Positions 1-8,316 of a stretch of DNA of 63,261 nt are shown here, one piece after another (position 1 is the stretch's first letter; every line of letters starts with the position of its first letter). The notes under the pieces are model-generated. The model saw nothing but the letters and a program-made list of their open reading frames with translations, ran no database searches and was not told the DNA's origin. The DNA comes from Pseudobutyrivibrio sp. (GTDB lineage: Bacteria > Bacillota > Clostridia > Lachnospirales > Lachnospiraceae). Both the position numbers and the translations under genes were made by a program. The stretch is taken from contig JAIKWH010000055.1 in NCBI GenBank assembly GCA_024684955.1, positions 1 to 63,261 of the forward strand, given 5' to 3'.

Positions 1-1
1 G

Positions 2-163
2 CGCTTTAAGGTAACAGGAACAGGAAAGCTTAAGAGAAATAAGGCATACAAGAGCCATATCTTAACCAAGAAGACTACAAAGAGAAAGAGAAATCTTCGT
101 CAGTCTGCAATCGTTGATTCAACAAATGTAAAGAACATGAAGAAAGTACTTCCATATCTTTAA
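2..163 (+). CDS. rpmI: 50S ribosomal protein L35, 3' part (5' end outside window)
   Basis: Reading from base 2 gives 53 codons up to a TAA at 161-163. The peptide is very basic, starts [16 protein letters not shown] and ends MKKVLPYL, which is the C-terminal pattern of bacterial L35. Only about the first 12 residues are missing. L35 is a small protein of the large ribosomal subunit. The gene lies 41 bases before rplT, the usual infC-rpmI-rplT order, so the two are cotranscribed. infC would be expected just upstream of the window. The identification rests on peptide pattern plus gene order and is secure. Confidence 0.93.
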   Translation, partial: RFKVTGTGKLKRNKAYKSHILTKKTTKRKRNLRQSAIVDSTNVKNMKKVLPYL

Positions 164-204
164 GATTGGTTGTTAATTATTAGTTTGGTTAGGAGGAATT
201 TAAA

Positions 205-561
205 ATGGCAAGAGTTAAAGGCGGATTAAACGCTAAGAAAAGACACAATAGAACATTAAAGTTAGCAAAGGGTTACAGAGGCGCTAGAAGCAAGCAGTAT
301 CGCGTTGCAAAGCAGTCAGTTATGCGTGCCCTTACATCTTCTTACACTGGACGTAAGCAGAAGAAGAGACAGTTCAGACAGCTCTGGATCGCTCGTATCA
401 ACGCAGCAGCTCGTATCAATGGACTTTCATATTCTAAGTTCATGTACGGACTTAAGCTTGCAGGTGTTGAGATGAACAGAAAGATGCTTGCTGAGTTAGC
501 AGTTAACGATGCTGAAGGATTTGCAAAGCTCGTTGAGGTTGCTAAGTCTAAGGTTGCTTAA
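205..561 (+). CDS. rplT: 50S ribosomal protein L20
   Basis: The product is 118 residues, the normal length for L20, and begins [16 protein letters not shown] with the highly basic N-terminal extension that threads into 23S rRNA. L20 is an early assembly protein of the large subunit. In Firmicutes it is also known to repress the infC-rpmI-rplT mRNA, but the leader where it would act is outside the window. An AGGAGG at 191-196 sits at good spacing before the ATG. The gene is the last of the operon: a strong intrinsic terminator follows within 10 bases. Confidence 0.98.
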   Translation: MARVKGGLNAKKRHNRTLKLAKGYRGARSKQYRVAKQSVMRALTSSYTGRKQKKRQFRQLWIARINAAARINGLSYSKFMYGLKLAGVEMNRKMLAELAVNDAEGFAKLVEVAKSKVA

Positions 562-568
562 TTTATTT

Positions 569-597
569 CCCCAGTCATTTGACTGGGGATTTTTTTT
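569..597 (+). terminator. Intrinsic terminator of the rpmI-rplT operon
   Basis: An 8-bp perfect stem, CCCCAGTC at 569-576 and GACTGGGG at 581-588, has a 4-base ATTT loop and is followed by an AT and eight T residues. It ends the ribosomal protein operon before galE. Confidence 0.93.
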
Positions 598-604
598 AGA
601 CAAC

Positions 605-630
605 AAATTGTAAATTTTAGTTACAAATTT
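605..630. repeat. Imperfect inverted repeat upstream of galE
   Basis: TTGTAA at 608-613 and TTACAA at 621-626 face each other across 7 bases, and the arms extend imperfectly with AAA and TTT. It lies about 70 bases before the chosen galE start, in the only space where a galE promoter could be. It may be an operator or simply AT-rich dyad sequence. No convincing -35/-10 pair was found here. Confidence 0.3.
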
Positions 631-693
631 GTCTTTAATTTATAGGTAATGTCTGATAACCTAAAGGCTGATAATAATAAAGGAGGAATTGCT

Positions 694-1710
694 ATGGCAA
701 TTTTAGTTACTGGCGGCGCTGGATTTATCGGAAGTCACACTTGTGTGGAACTTCAGCAGGCCGGATATGATGTAGTGGTTTACGACAATCTTTGTAATTC
801 ATCAGAAAAGTCCCTTAAAAGAGTTGAGGCTATCACAGGAAAGTCTGTAAAGTTTTACAAAGGGGACATTCTCGATGCTGATAGATTAAACGAGGTTTTT
901 GAAAAGGAATCTATCGATTCATGTATTCACTTTGCCGGGCTCAAGGCTGTTGGTGAGTCTGTTCAAAAGCCATGGGAATATTATGAGAATAATATTGCAG
1001 GCACCCTAACACTGGTAGATGTTATGAGAAAGCACAATTGCAAAAATATTATCTTCTCATCATCAGCTACTGTATATGGAGATCCTGCTGAGATACCTAT
1101 CACAGAAAATTGCCCAAAGGGACAGTGCACTAACCCATACGGATGGACAAAGTCAATGTTAGAGCAGATTCTGTCTGATATCCAAAAGGCAGATAATGAG
1201 TGGAATGTAGTACTCCTTAGATACTTCAATCCAATTGGTGCTCATCCATCAGGCACAATGGGAGAGAATCCAAACGGCATTCCAAACAATCTGATGCCTT
1301 ATATCACCCAGGTTGCTGTTGGTAAATTGCCTGAACTTGGTATTTTTGGCGATGACTATGACACTCCAGACGGAACAGGTGTTAGAGATTATATTCATGT
1401 TGTTGATCTGGCAAAGGGTCATGTCCTTGCCCTGAAAAAGATAGAGGAAAAGGCTGGTCTTAAAATTTACAATCTTGGTACTGGTGTTGGATACTCAGTT
1501 TTGGATATCGTAAAAAACTTTGAGTCTGCCAATGACATCAAGATTCCATATTCTATCAAGCCTCGCCGTGCTGGTGATATCGCCACCTGTTATTCTGATG
1601 CTACAAAGGCAAAAGAGGAGTTGGGTTGGACTGCTCAGTATGGAATAAAAGAGATGTGTGCCGACTCTTGGAGATGGCAAAAGAATAACCCAAATGGCTA
1701 TGATGATTAA
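694..1710 (+). CDS. galE: UDP-glucose 4-epimerase
   Basis: GalE interconverts UDP-glucose and UDP-galactose in the cytoplasm (Leloir pathway and sugar-nucleotide supply). With the start at 694 the protein is 338 residues, the family length. The Rossmann motif GGAGFIG lies at residues 7-13. The catalytic residues fall at Ser124 (SSSATVYG), Tyr149 and Lys153 (YGWTK), the same numbers as in E. coli GalE. An upstream in-frame ATG at 649 would add 15 residues before the Rossmann strand and has no ribosome site. AAGGAGG at 681-687 is correctly placed for the ATG at 694. The gene stands alone between two terminators. Confidence 0.96.
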   Translation: MAILVTGGAGFIGSHTCVELQQAGYDVVVYDNLCNSSEKSLKRVEAITGKSVKFYKGDILDADRLNEVFEKESIDSCIHFAGLKAVGESVQKPWEYYENNIAGTLTLVDVMRKHNCKNIIFSSSATVYGDPAEIPITENCPKGQCTNPYGWTKSMLEQILSDIQKADNEWNVVLLRYFNPIGAHPSGTMGENPNGIPNNLMPYITQVAVGKLPELGIFGDDYDTPDGTGVRDYIHVVDLAKGHVLALKKIEEKAGLKIYNLGTGVGYSVLDIVKNFESANDIKIPYSIKPRRAGDIATCYSDATKAKEELGWTAQYGIKEMCADSWRWQKNNPNGYDD

Positions 1711-1712
1711 TT

Positions 1713-1759
1713 GTTATAATAGTCATAATATTTGAATTATTCTGAATATAACTTTTTTT
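1713..1759 (+). terminator. Possible weak AT-rich terminator after galE
   Basis: GTTATA at 1713-1718 can pair with TATAAC at 1747-1752, followed by seven T residues at 1753-1759. The stem is short, AT-only apart from one G-C pair, and has a long loop. Termination here is therefore only a suggestion. Confidence 0.3.
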
Positions 1760-1769
1760 AAAAATTGGG

Positions 1770-1798
1770 TTGACGAGACCTAATTCCTAGTGTATTAT
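1770..1798 (+). promoter_or_regulatory. Sigma-A promoter of tRNA-Glu and probably the rimP-nusA-infB operon
   Basis: The -35 is TTGACG (1770-1775) and the -10 is TATTAT (1793-1798), with an exact 17-base spacer. Transcription would begin near 1805, about 36 bases before the tRNA. Only 33 bases separate the terminator after the tRNA from rimP, which leaves no room for a second full promoter. This promoter is therefore the best candidate for the following operon too. Confidence 0.8.
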
Positions 1799-1800
1799 AT

Positions 1801-1835
1801 GTCTTGTCGCTGAGGGAAACACCTAAGCGACAGAC
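1801..1835 (+). other. Hairpin in the leader between promoter and tRNA-Glu
   Basis: TGTCGCT at 1805-1811 pairs perfectly with AGCGACA at 1826-1832. The stem extends inward with AGG/CCT after one mismatch and outward with GTC/GAC past a bulged T. It is not followed by a T-tract, so it is not a terminator. The first bases may fall before the true transcription start. It may shape the 5' leader removed by RNase P. Confidence 0.5.
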
Positions 1836-1840
1836 AATTT

Positions 1841-1912
1841 GGTTCCTTGGTCAAGCGGTTAAGACGTCGCCCTCTCACGGCGAAAACAGCGGTTCGATTC
1901 CGCTAGGAACTG
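1841..1912 (+). tRNA. tRNA-Glu, anticodon CTC
   Basis: The 72 bases fold as a standard cloverleaf. The acceptor stem is GGTTCCT (1841-1847) with AGGAACT (1905-1911, closing G-U pair) and discriminator G at 1912. The anticodon stem is TCGCC/GGCGA with loop CTCTCAC, placing anticodon CTC at 1874-1876, which reads GAG (Glu). The T-arm is GCGGTTCGATTCCGC. CCA is not encoded, so it must be added by tRNA nucleotidyltransferase. The gene is single, has its own promoter and is followed at once by a terminator. Confidence 0.95.
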
Positions 1913-1920
1913 CTTACACA

Positions 1921-1949
1921 AAAACCTGCTAGATTCTAGCAGGTTTTTC
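1921..1949 (+). terminator. Intrinsic terminator after tRNA-Glu, upstream of rimP
   Basis: CCTGCTAG (1925-1932) and CTAGCAGG (1936-1943) pair perfectly around a 3-base loop. Flanking A and T runs extend the stem to 12 bp and supply the T-tract. It ends the tRNA transcript. Partial read-through would feed the rimP operon, so it may act as an attenuator. Confidence 0.92.
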
Positions 1950-1981
1950 TTGTATTTATACAACTGAATAAGGAGGACATT

Positions 1982-2452
1982 ATGTCAAAACACACCGATT
2001 ACGAAAAACGTACGGAAGAAATGATTACTCCTATTCTTGACGAATTAGGCTTTGAACTCTATGACGTGGAATACGTCAAGGAGGGTCAGGATTATTATCT
2101 GAGAGCCTACATTGATAAGGATGGGGGAATTACGATTGATGATTGTGTTACAGTCAGTCGTAGAATGAATGAATTGCTTGATGCAGATCCTTCTATTGGT
2201 GGCGACGAGGGCTACATTTTCGAAGTCAGCTCACCTGGTCTTGGAAGAGTACTTAAAAAGGACAAGCATTTAACAAAAGCAATTGGCAGCGATATTGATA
2301 TCAAAACCTACAAGCCTGTTAACGGGGCCAAAGAATTTACTGGAAAGTTAATAGCCTTTGACAAGGATACCCTGTCAGTAGAGTTTGATGATGGCAATGA
2401 AACATTTTCTAGGGCTGATATTGCCCAGATTAAACTATCAATAGATTTTTAA
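1982..2452 (+). CDS. rimP: Ribosome maturation factor RimP
   Basis: RimP binds the 30S subunit late in assembly and helps mature 16S rRNA with its proteins. The 156-residue product has the usual length and two-domain layout. The N-terminal alpha/beta domain carries the family signature (LGFELYDVEYVKEG, then LRAYIDKDGGI and the DCVTVSR stretch). A C-terminal SH3-like beta-barrel follows the SSPGLGR motif. AGGAGGAC ends 3 bases before the ATG. It is the first protein gene of the nusA-infB operon, as in most bacteria, with nusA 17 bases downstream. Confidence 0.97.
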   Translation: MSKHTDYEKRTEEMITPILDELGFELYDVEYVKEGQDYYLRAYIDKDGGITIDDCVTVSRRMNELLDADPSIGGDEGYIFEVSSPGLGRVLKKDKHLTKAIGSDIDIKTYKPVNGAKEFTGKLIAFDKDTLSVEFDDGNETFSRADIAQIKLSIDF

Positions 2453-2469
2453 TTTATTTAGGAGGAATT

Positions 2470-3666
2470 ATGGCAACTACTAACGATTTTTGGGATGCGC
2501 TTAATGATTTAGCTAAAGAAAAAAATATAAGCATGGATGTTTTGATTGAGACAATTGAGAATTCTCTTCTCATTGCTTGCAAAAACAACTATGGCTCATC
2601 AGACAATGCTAGTGTAGATGTGGATAGATCAACAGGAGAATATCACGTATATCTGGCAAAGACAGTTGTTGATGAGGTATCAAACAAGGCTGAGGAAATC
2701 TCACTTGCTGATGCACAGAATATTGACGGCAAGTATGCTGTTGGTGATGTGGTAAAGGTAGAGGTTAAGTCTAGAGACTTTGGTCGTATTGCAGCCACAG
2801 CTGCTAAGAATACAATCACTCAAAAGATTCGCGAGGAAGAGAGAAAGGTTCTCTTCGAGGAATATTATGAGTTACAGCACAAGGTTGTCACTGGTGTTGT
2901 TACTAGATTCTCTGGCAACAATATCCATGTAAACCTGGGCAAACTGGAGGGATTCCTCTCTGAGACAGAGCAGGTCAAGGGCGAGTACTACAAGCCTCAG
3001 GACCGTATCAAGGTATACATCGTAGAGGTTAAGACTTCTAATAAGGGGCCTCGTATCCTTGTTTCTAGAACCCACCCTGAGTTGGTTAAAAAACTCTTTG
3101 AGGAAGAGGTTACTGAGGTTAGAGATGGTATCGTAGAAATCAAGTCAATTTCTCGTGAGGCTGGCAGCCGTACAAAGATTGCTGTTTGGTCTAATGATCC
3201 AGACGTAGATCCAGTTGGCGCTTGCGTTGGACAAAACGGTGTGAGAGTTAACGCTATCGTTAATGAACTCCGGGGTGAAAAAATTGATATTGTTGAGTGG
3301 GATGAAAACCCTGCTTATTTAATTGAAAATGCACTTTCTCCAGCAAAGGTAGTTGCTGTTGTTGCTGATGCAGATGAAAAGAGTGCTAGAGTTGTTGTTC
3401 CTGATTACCAGCTTTCACTTGCAATTGGTAAGGAAGGACAGAATGCTCGTCTTGCAGCCCGTCTTACAGGCTTCAAGATTGATATAAAGTCAGAGACACA
3501 GGCTAAAGAGGCTGGTGACTTCCTTGACTACGAAGATGAGTATTACGATGATGAAGAATACTATGATGAGGATGAGCAGTACGAAGAGGCTGATGGAGAA
3601 TATTCTGATGAGGGATATGATGCTGAGGACTCTGTTGAGGCTGAAGACTTACCAGAGGAAGAGTAA
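2470..3666 (+). CDS. nusA: Transcription termination/antitermination factor NusA
   Basis: NusA binds RNA polymerase and nascent RNA, controlling pausing, intrinsic termination and antitermination. The order is an N-terminal polymerase-binding domain (residues 1 to about 125), an S1 domain (about 135-200) and two KH domains (about 230-345) with the KH loop sequences VGQNGVRV and IGKEGQNARL. The last 50 residues are almost only Asp, Glu and Tyr with a few Gly and Ser. This is an acidic tail in place of the repeat domains of E. coli NusA. AGGAGG precedes the ATG. The stop overlaps the ylxR start by one base (TAATG), indicating translational coupling. NusA commonly regulates its own operon through termination. 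Confidence 0.97.
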   Translation: MATTNDFWDALNDLAKEKNISMDVLIETIENSLLIACKNNYGSSDNASVDVDRSTGEYHVYLAKTVVDEVSNKAEEISLADAQNIDGKYAVGDVVKVEVKSRDFGRIAATAAKNTITQKIREEERKVLFEEYYELQHKVVTGVVTRFSGNNIHVNLGKLEGFLSETEQVKGEYYKPQDRIKVYIVEVKTSNKGPRILVSRTHPELVKKLFEEEVTEVRDGIVEIKSISREAGSRTKIAVWSNDPDVDPVGACVGQNGVRVNAIVNELRGEKIDIVEWDENPAYLIENALSPAKVVAVVADADEKSARVVVPDYQLSLAIGKEGQNARLAARLTGFKIDIKSETQAKEAGDFLDYEDEYYDDEEYYDEDEQYEEADGEYSDEGYDAEDSVEAEDLPEEE

Positions 3667-3935
3667 TGGATAACAAAAAATCACCTATGAGAAAATGCAT
3701 AGCCTGCGGTCAAATGATTCCTAAAAATGACCTATTTAGGCTTTGCAGAGGACCTGCTGATATAATTTATGACAAGGGACAAAAGATGCAAACCAGAGGA
3801 GCATATCTTTGCAAATCTATGGATTGTATCAATCTTGCAATAAAGAAAAAATCTTTTAACAGGACCTTTAAGACTCAAGTCAGTGACAAGGTGATTGATG
3901 AGTTAATAATGGAGTTGGAAAATGGCAGTAGATAA
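3666..3935 (+). CDS. ylxR: YlxR family RNA-binding protein
   Basis: The product is 89 residues. It has the YlxR signature RKCIACGQMIPKNDL near the start, a basic middle and a TRGAYLC stretch. The Cys residues and fold suit nucleic-acid binding. The family sits almost invariably between nusA and the L7Ae-like gene in Firmicutes. In Bacillus it has been described as a nucleoid-associated regulator, and in Clostridia as an RNase P-linked protein. Which role applies here cannot be told from sequence. The start overlaps the nusA stop, and its own end overlaps the next gene by 14 bases. Confidence 0.93.
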   Translation: MDNKKSPMRKCIACGQMIPKNDLFRLCRGPADIIYDKGQKMQTRGAYLCKSMDCINLAIKKKSFNRTFKTQVSDKVIDELIMELENGSR

Positions 3936-4230
3936 AGGACTTAATATGATTAGTATGGCTATGAAGGCTGGCAAGATTTTTTCTGGCGAGTTTTCATGTG
4001 AAAAGGCTATAAAGTCTGGTCAGGCATTCCTGTGCATAGTTGCTGGTGATGCATCTATTAGCACTAAAAAGAACTTTTCCGATTCCTGCAATTTCTACAA
4101 GGTCAAATATGTAGAATACGGAACTAAAGAATCTTTAGGTCATGCAATTGGTAAAGACTATCGGGCATCGATCGTAGTGTGCGATGAAAATTTATCCTTA
4201 AGCATTCTAGATAAGATTATAGGTAGATGA
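3922..4230 (+). CDS. rplGA: L7Ae-family ribosome-associated protein (YlxQ/RplGA)
   Basis: This small protein of 102 residues has the L7Ae/L30e/S12e/Gadd45 fold. The N-terminal part reads ISMAMKAGKIFSGEFSCEKAI, the typical kink-turn RNA-binding segment, followed by a hydrophobic strand (AFLCIVAGDAS) and a C-terminal strand with ASIVVCDENL. Bacillus YlxQ binds kink-turn RNA and associates with ribosomes. The start overlaps the last codons of ylxR by 14 bases, and infB follows 12 bases after the stop. The whole rimP to infB block is therefore one transcription unit. Confidence 0.93.
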   Translation: MAVDKGLNMISMAMKAGKIFSGEFSCEKAIKSGQAFLCIVAGDASISTKKNFSDSCNFYKVKYVEYGTKESLGHAIGKDYRASIVVCDENLSLSILDKIIGR

Positions 4231-4242
4231 GGAGGATACTAG

Positions 4243-6921
4243 ATGGCAAAAATTAAAGTACATGAATTAGCAAAAGAACTTGGAAAAGAGAGCAAGGAGG
4301 TTATCGCTTTTCTCGGTTCACAGGGAATAGAAGTAAAGGCTCAAAATGCATTGGAAGATGATGTGGCTGAAAAGGTCAGAGGCAATTTCTCTAAAAAGGC
4401 TCCTAGCAAGGCAGCTAAGGTAGAAAAAGCCCCAAGTCCTGAAAAGGCTGCAAATCCAGAAATGAAGGCTAAAGATGCAGCAAAGGCAGCAGACCGTACT
4501 CCAGTAAAGAAAAAGAAAAATGTATTCGTTGTTACAAGAGACAGGGATGACAGACGTCGCCGTGGCTCTGATTCTTCTAGAAATGACAACAGAAGCAGAG
4601 ATGACAGAGGAGATAGAGGACAAAGGTCTCAGGGACAGGCTCCTGCCAGCCGTGGCCCTATTAGACCTAGGACATTCACTGATGGACTTCGTCCTTCTCA
4701 GAGAGCAGCCGCTCAGGCAGCTGAGGCTGAGGCGGTTGTTAATAGGCCGGCAGAGACTGAGAATACTCGTCCATCCAAAAGAGTACAGCCATCAGAAGGG
4801 GCTGAGAGACGTGATAACAGAGCAGAGCGTCCTGCTAGATCTGAAAGACCATCTAGGGACAATAGACCAGCCAGAGATGACAGACCTGCTAGATCTGAGA
4901 GACCTAGTCGTGACAATGGAGATAGAAACATGTCTAGACCAGGTGCAAAGCCATCTAGACCAGGTCAGGCACCTGCTGCAGCTGCTAGTCCTGCATCTAA
5001 TTCTTCTAAGAATCCACGCAGGGATGACAAGAAGAGAAAGAACAACCAGGATAGAGACAACAATTTAGGTGGCAAGAAACAGGAAAGATATATTAACCTG
5101 GAAAAGAATGGTGGCAAAAAGAAGCACAATAATGCTCCTAAGGCCCCAGAGCGTGATATGAACGAGGTTCTTACTATCACAATTCCTGATTCAATTACAA
5201 TTAAAGACCTTGCTGATAAGATGAAGGTTAAGGCATCTGATGTTGTAAAGACACTGTTCCTCAAGGGAACAATGGTTACCCTCAACCAGGAGGTTGATTT
5301 CGAGCAGGCATCAGATATTGCCCTTGAATTTAACTGTATCTGTGAAGAAGAGGAAAAGGTGGATGTTATTGCAGAACTGCTGAAGGAGGAGGAAGAGGAT
5401 ACATCGAATTTCCCTTCTCGCCCACCAGTTGTCTGCGTTATGGGTCATGTTGACCATGGTAAAACTTCACTCCTGGATGCTATTAGAGATACAAAGGTTA
5501 CTGATAGAGAGGCCGGCGGTATTACCCAGCACATCGGTGCTTATCAGGTAGCAATCAACGGACAGCACATTACTTTCCTTGATACACCTGGTCACGAGGC
5601 ATTTACTGCTATGCGTATGCGTGGTGCCAACTCTACAGATATTGCAGTACTTGTTGTAGCTGCTGATGATGGTGTTATGCCACAGACAGTAGAGGCTATC
5701 AACCATGCAAAGGCTGCAGGTATTGAGATTATCGTTGCTATCAACAAGATTGATAAGCCAAACGCTAATGTAGATAGAGTAAAGCAGGAACTTGCTGAGT
5801 ATCAGCTTATCCCAGAGGATTGGGGTGGCTCTACAGTATTTGTTCCAGTATCAGCTCACACAAAAGAGGGTATTGATACCTTGCTGGAGATGATTCTTCT
5901 TACAGCAGAGGTTTTAGAGCTTAAGGCAGATCCAAAGCGTAAGGCCAGAGGTCTTGTTATCGAGGCTAAACTTGACAAGGGTCGTGGTGCGGTTGCTACA
6001 GTTCTGGTACAAAAGGGTACACTGCATGTTGGCGATCCTGTTGCCTGCGGTAGCTCATTCGGCAAGGTTAGAGCAATGATTGATGATACAGGTGCTAGAA
6101 TCAAAAAGGCCGGTCCTTCAGTTCCTGTTGAGATTATTGGTCTTTCTGAGGTTCCAAATGCTGGTGAGGTTCTCATGTCATTTGAATCTGAGAAGGAAGC
6201 TCATTCATTTGCTGATACATTCGTTGCAGAGCACAAGAACAAGTTGGTTGAGGAGACCAAGTCTAAGATGTCCCTCAATGACTTATTTAGCCAGATTCAG
6301 GCTGGTAACCTTAAGGAACTTGATATTATCGTCAAAGCCGATGTACAGGGTTCTGTTGAGGCGGTTAAGTCTTCTCTGGAAAAACTCTCTAATGAAGAGG
6401 TTGTTGTTAAGACAATCCATGGTGGTGTTGGTGCCATCAATGAATCAGATGTTGTTTTGGCATCTGCTTCTAATGCAATTATTATCGGATTTAACGTTCG
6501 TGTGGATGCTCAGGCAAAGGCTACAGCAGACCACGAGGGAGTTGACCTTCGCCTTTACAAGGTTATCTACGATGCAATCAATGATGTAGAGACTGCTATG
6601 AAGGGAATGCTGGATCCTGTATTCGAAGAAAAGGTTATTGGACATGCAGAGGTTAGACAGATATTCAAGGCTTCTGGTGTTGGAAACATTGCCGGTTCTT
6701 ACGTTACAGATGGTTATTTCGAAAGAGATTGTATGGTTAGAATATATAGAGAAGGCCAGCTGATCCACGAAGGAAAACTTGCTTCATTAAAGCGTTTCAA
6801 AGACGATGTCAAGGAAGTTAAGTCAAACTTTGAGTGTGGTCTTGTAATTGAAGACTTCTCTGATGTTCAGGAGTTTGATAACATCGAAGCATACATTATG
6901 GTAGAGGTACCTAGAAAATGA
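4243..6921 (+). CDS. infB: Translation initiation factor IF-2
   Basis: IF-2 is the GTPase that places fMet-tRNA in the ribosomal P site and promotes subunit joining. The protein is 892 residues, long because of a linker. An IF2-N domain occupies about residues 1-50. A low-complexity, Arg/Asp/Pro-rich linker covers about 55-300. A second IF2-N domain lies at about 310-365. The G domain has GHVDHGKT (401-408), DTPGHEAF and NKID, and is followed by domains II, III and the fMet-tRNA-binding domain IV. The linker contains a direct repeat ([12 protein letters not shown] twice, residues 196-226). AGGAGGAT precedes the ATG. The stop overlaps rbfA by ATGA. Confidence 0.98.
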   Translation: MAKIKVHELAKELGKESKEVIAFLGSQGIEVKAQNALEDDVAEKVRGNFSKKAPSKAAKVEKAPSPEKAANPEMKAKDAAKAADRTPVKKKKNVFVVTRDRDDRRRRGSDSSRNDNRSRDDRGDRGQRSQGQAPASRGPIRPRTFTDGLRPSQRAAAQAAEAEAVVNRPAETENTRPSKRVQPSEGAERRDNRAERPARSERPSRDNRPARDDRPARSERPSRDNGDRNMSRPGAKPSRPGQAPAAAASPASNSSKNPRRDDKKRKNNQDRDNNLGGKKQERYINLEKNGGKKKHNNAPKAPERDMNEVLTITIPDSITIKDLADKMKVKASDVVKTLFLKGTMVTLNQEVDFEQASDIALEFNCICEEEEKVDVIAELLKEEEEDTSNFPSRPPVVCVMGHVDHGKTSLLDAIRDTKVTDREAGGITQHIGAYQVAINGQHITFLDTPGHEAFTAMRMRGANSTDIAVLVVAADDGVMPQTVEAINHAKAAGIEIIVAINKIDKPNANVDRVKQELAEYQLIPEDWGGSTVFVPVSAHTKEGIDTLLEMILLTAEVLELKADPKRKARGLVIEAKLDKGRGAVATVLVQKGTLHVGDPVACGSSFGKVRAMIDDTGARIKKAGPSVPVEIIGLSEVPNAGEVLMSFESEKEAHSFADTFVAEHKNKLVEETKSKMSLNDLFSQIQAGNLKELDIIVKADVQGSVEAVKSSLEKLSNEEVVVKTIHGGVGAINESDVVLASASNAIIIGFNVRVDAQAKATADHEGVDLRLYKVIYDAINDVETAMKGMLDPVFEEKVIGHAEVRQIFKASGVGNIAGSYVTDGYFERDCMVRIYREGQLIHEGKLASLKRFKDDVKEVKSNFECGLVIEDFSDVQEFDNIEAYIMVEVPRK

Positions 6922-7310
6922 GAAAGAACTCAGTAAAAAATACCCGTATTAACGAAGAGGTTATGCGAGAACTTAGCAATATAATCAGGCTGGAGGTCAA
7001 GGATCCTAGGATTTCTCCGGTCACATCTGTGGTTTCGGTGGAGGTGGCTCCTGATCTCAAGACCTGCAAGGCTTATATCTCTGTTTTAGGTGACGACCTG
7101 GCTGTACAAAAGACCATCGAAGGCCTTAGGTCATCAGCAGGTTTTATCCGCCGAGAATTAGCCCACAGGGTAAATCTGAGAAATACACCTGAGATTACCT
7201 TTGTATCTGACCAGTCTATAGCTTATGCAGCCAAGATGAGCAAGCTTATCGATGAGGTAAATGCTCCTCTTCATGCAAAGGATGAGGCCGAGTCAGAAGA
7301 TGACAATTAA
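6918..7310 (+). CDS. rbfA: Ribosome-binding factor A
   Basis: RbfA binds the 30S subunit near 16S helix 1 and is needed for late maturation, particularly in the cold. The 130-residue product has the KH-like fold pattern of the family: the N-terminal [19 protein letters not shown] helix, then [12 protein letters not shown] and [19 protein letters not shown]. It ends with an acidic tail. The start ATG shares four bases with the infB stop, so it is probably translated by coupling. The gene order infB-rbfA-nrnA-truB-ribF matches most Firmicutes. Confidence 0.97.
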   Translation: MRKNSVKNTRINEEVMRELSNIIRLEVKDPRISPVTSVVSVEVAPDLKTCKAYISVLGDDLAVQKTIEGLRSSAGFIRRELAHRVNLRNTPEITFVSDQSIAYAAKMSKLIDEVNAPLHAKDEAESEDDN

Positions 7311-7338
7311 AATAAAATAAGTTTAGGAGTTTTGGATT

Positions 7339-8316
7339 ATGATAGATAACTTTGATGCCCTATTAAGTAACGCTAAAACTATTGCCATTAGTGGACATGT
7401 GAGACCTGATGGTGATTGTGTTGGATCCTGCTTGGCTATGTACAACTATATCGCCACATATTTTCCAGAGGTAGAGGTACAGGTCTATCTTGATCCTATT
7501 CCTAATATTTTCAAGTTTTTAAAAAATGCAGACAAGATAAAAGACCTGCAGAGTTTTGAGGAGGGGGCAGTATTTGATCTTTATATTGCTCTGGATTGCT
7601 CTGAGGGTGGACGCTTGGGAGATGCCTTCCAATACTTTCAAAAGGCAAAACATACAATTTGCATAGACCATCATGTTACAAATTCTGGTTTTGCTGAGTA
7701 TTCCTACATTATCCCTGATGAGAGTTCTACCTGTGAGCTTATCTATAATCAGTTTGGCAAGGATAAAATCACTTTTGAAATTGCAGAATGCCTATATACA
7801 GGTATTATTCATGATACAGGAGTATTCCAGTACTCATGCACCACAGAGGCTACAATGGCTGCTGCTGGCTTTTTAATGAGCAAGGGAATTGATTATCCAA
7901 GGATTTGTACTGACACTTATTTTGCCAAGACAATGGTTCAAAACAGGATGCTTGGTACTGCACTTTTAAACTGTAAGACTTTTTTAGATGGCAAAGTAAT
8001 TGCCGCAGTTATTACTGCAGAGGATATGGCTGAGTTTGGGGCCAAGAGCAAACACTTGGAGGGTATCGTCCAGCAGTTGAGGGATACCACTGGTGTTGAG
8101 GTGGCTGTCTTCCTTTACCAGTTAGAGGATGGAGAATACAAGGGCAGCACAAGGGCCACTGGTGATATTGACCTGACAGTAATTACTAAAAAATTCGGAG
8201 GCGGCGGTCACAAAAAGGCAGCTGGATTTTCCGTAGATACTACAAAGCCATGGGATGTAATTGATGACATTGTTTCCATGGTGGAGGAACAGCTTAAGGA
8301 AGCAGGAATTATTTAA
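7339..8316 (+). CDS. nrnA: DHH-family nanoRNase / pAp phosphatase
   Basis: The 325-residue product belongs to the DHH/DHHA1 phosphoesterases. The metal site is visible as GHVRPDGDCVGS, ALDCSEGGRLG and CIDHHVTNSGF, and the C-terminal DHHA1 domain carries GGGGHKKAAGF. B. subtilis NrnA degrades short oligoribonucleotides and pAp, and some relatives hydrolyse cyclic di-AMP products. The exact substrate is not evident here. No membrane segments or sensory domains are present, so it is not GdpP. It sits between rbfA and truB, the usual place, and its TAA overlaps the truB ATG by one base. Confidence 0.93.
   Translation: MIDNFDALLSNAKTIAISGHVRPDGDCVGSCLAMYNYIATYFPEVEVQVYLDPIPNIFKFLKNADKIKDLQSFEEGAVFDLYIALDCSEGGRLGDAFQYFQKAKHTICIDHHVTNSGFAEYSYIIPDESSTCELIYNQFGKDKITFEIAECLYTGIIHDTGVFQYSCTTEATMAAAGFLMSKGIDYPRICTDTYFAKTMVQNRMLGTALLNCKTFLDGKVIAAVITAEDMAEFGAKSKHLEGIVQQLRDTTGVEVAVFLYQLEDGEYKGSTRATGDIDLTVITKKFGGGGHKKAAGFSVDTTKPWDVIDDIVSMVEEQLKEAGII

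Noticed and set aside
4520-5068. A 182-codon open frame in another + frame inside infB
   Set aside because: It lies in the low-complexity linker of IF-2, has no ribosome site, and its Leu-Arg-rich product follows from the repetitive codons of the true frame.
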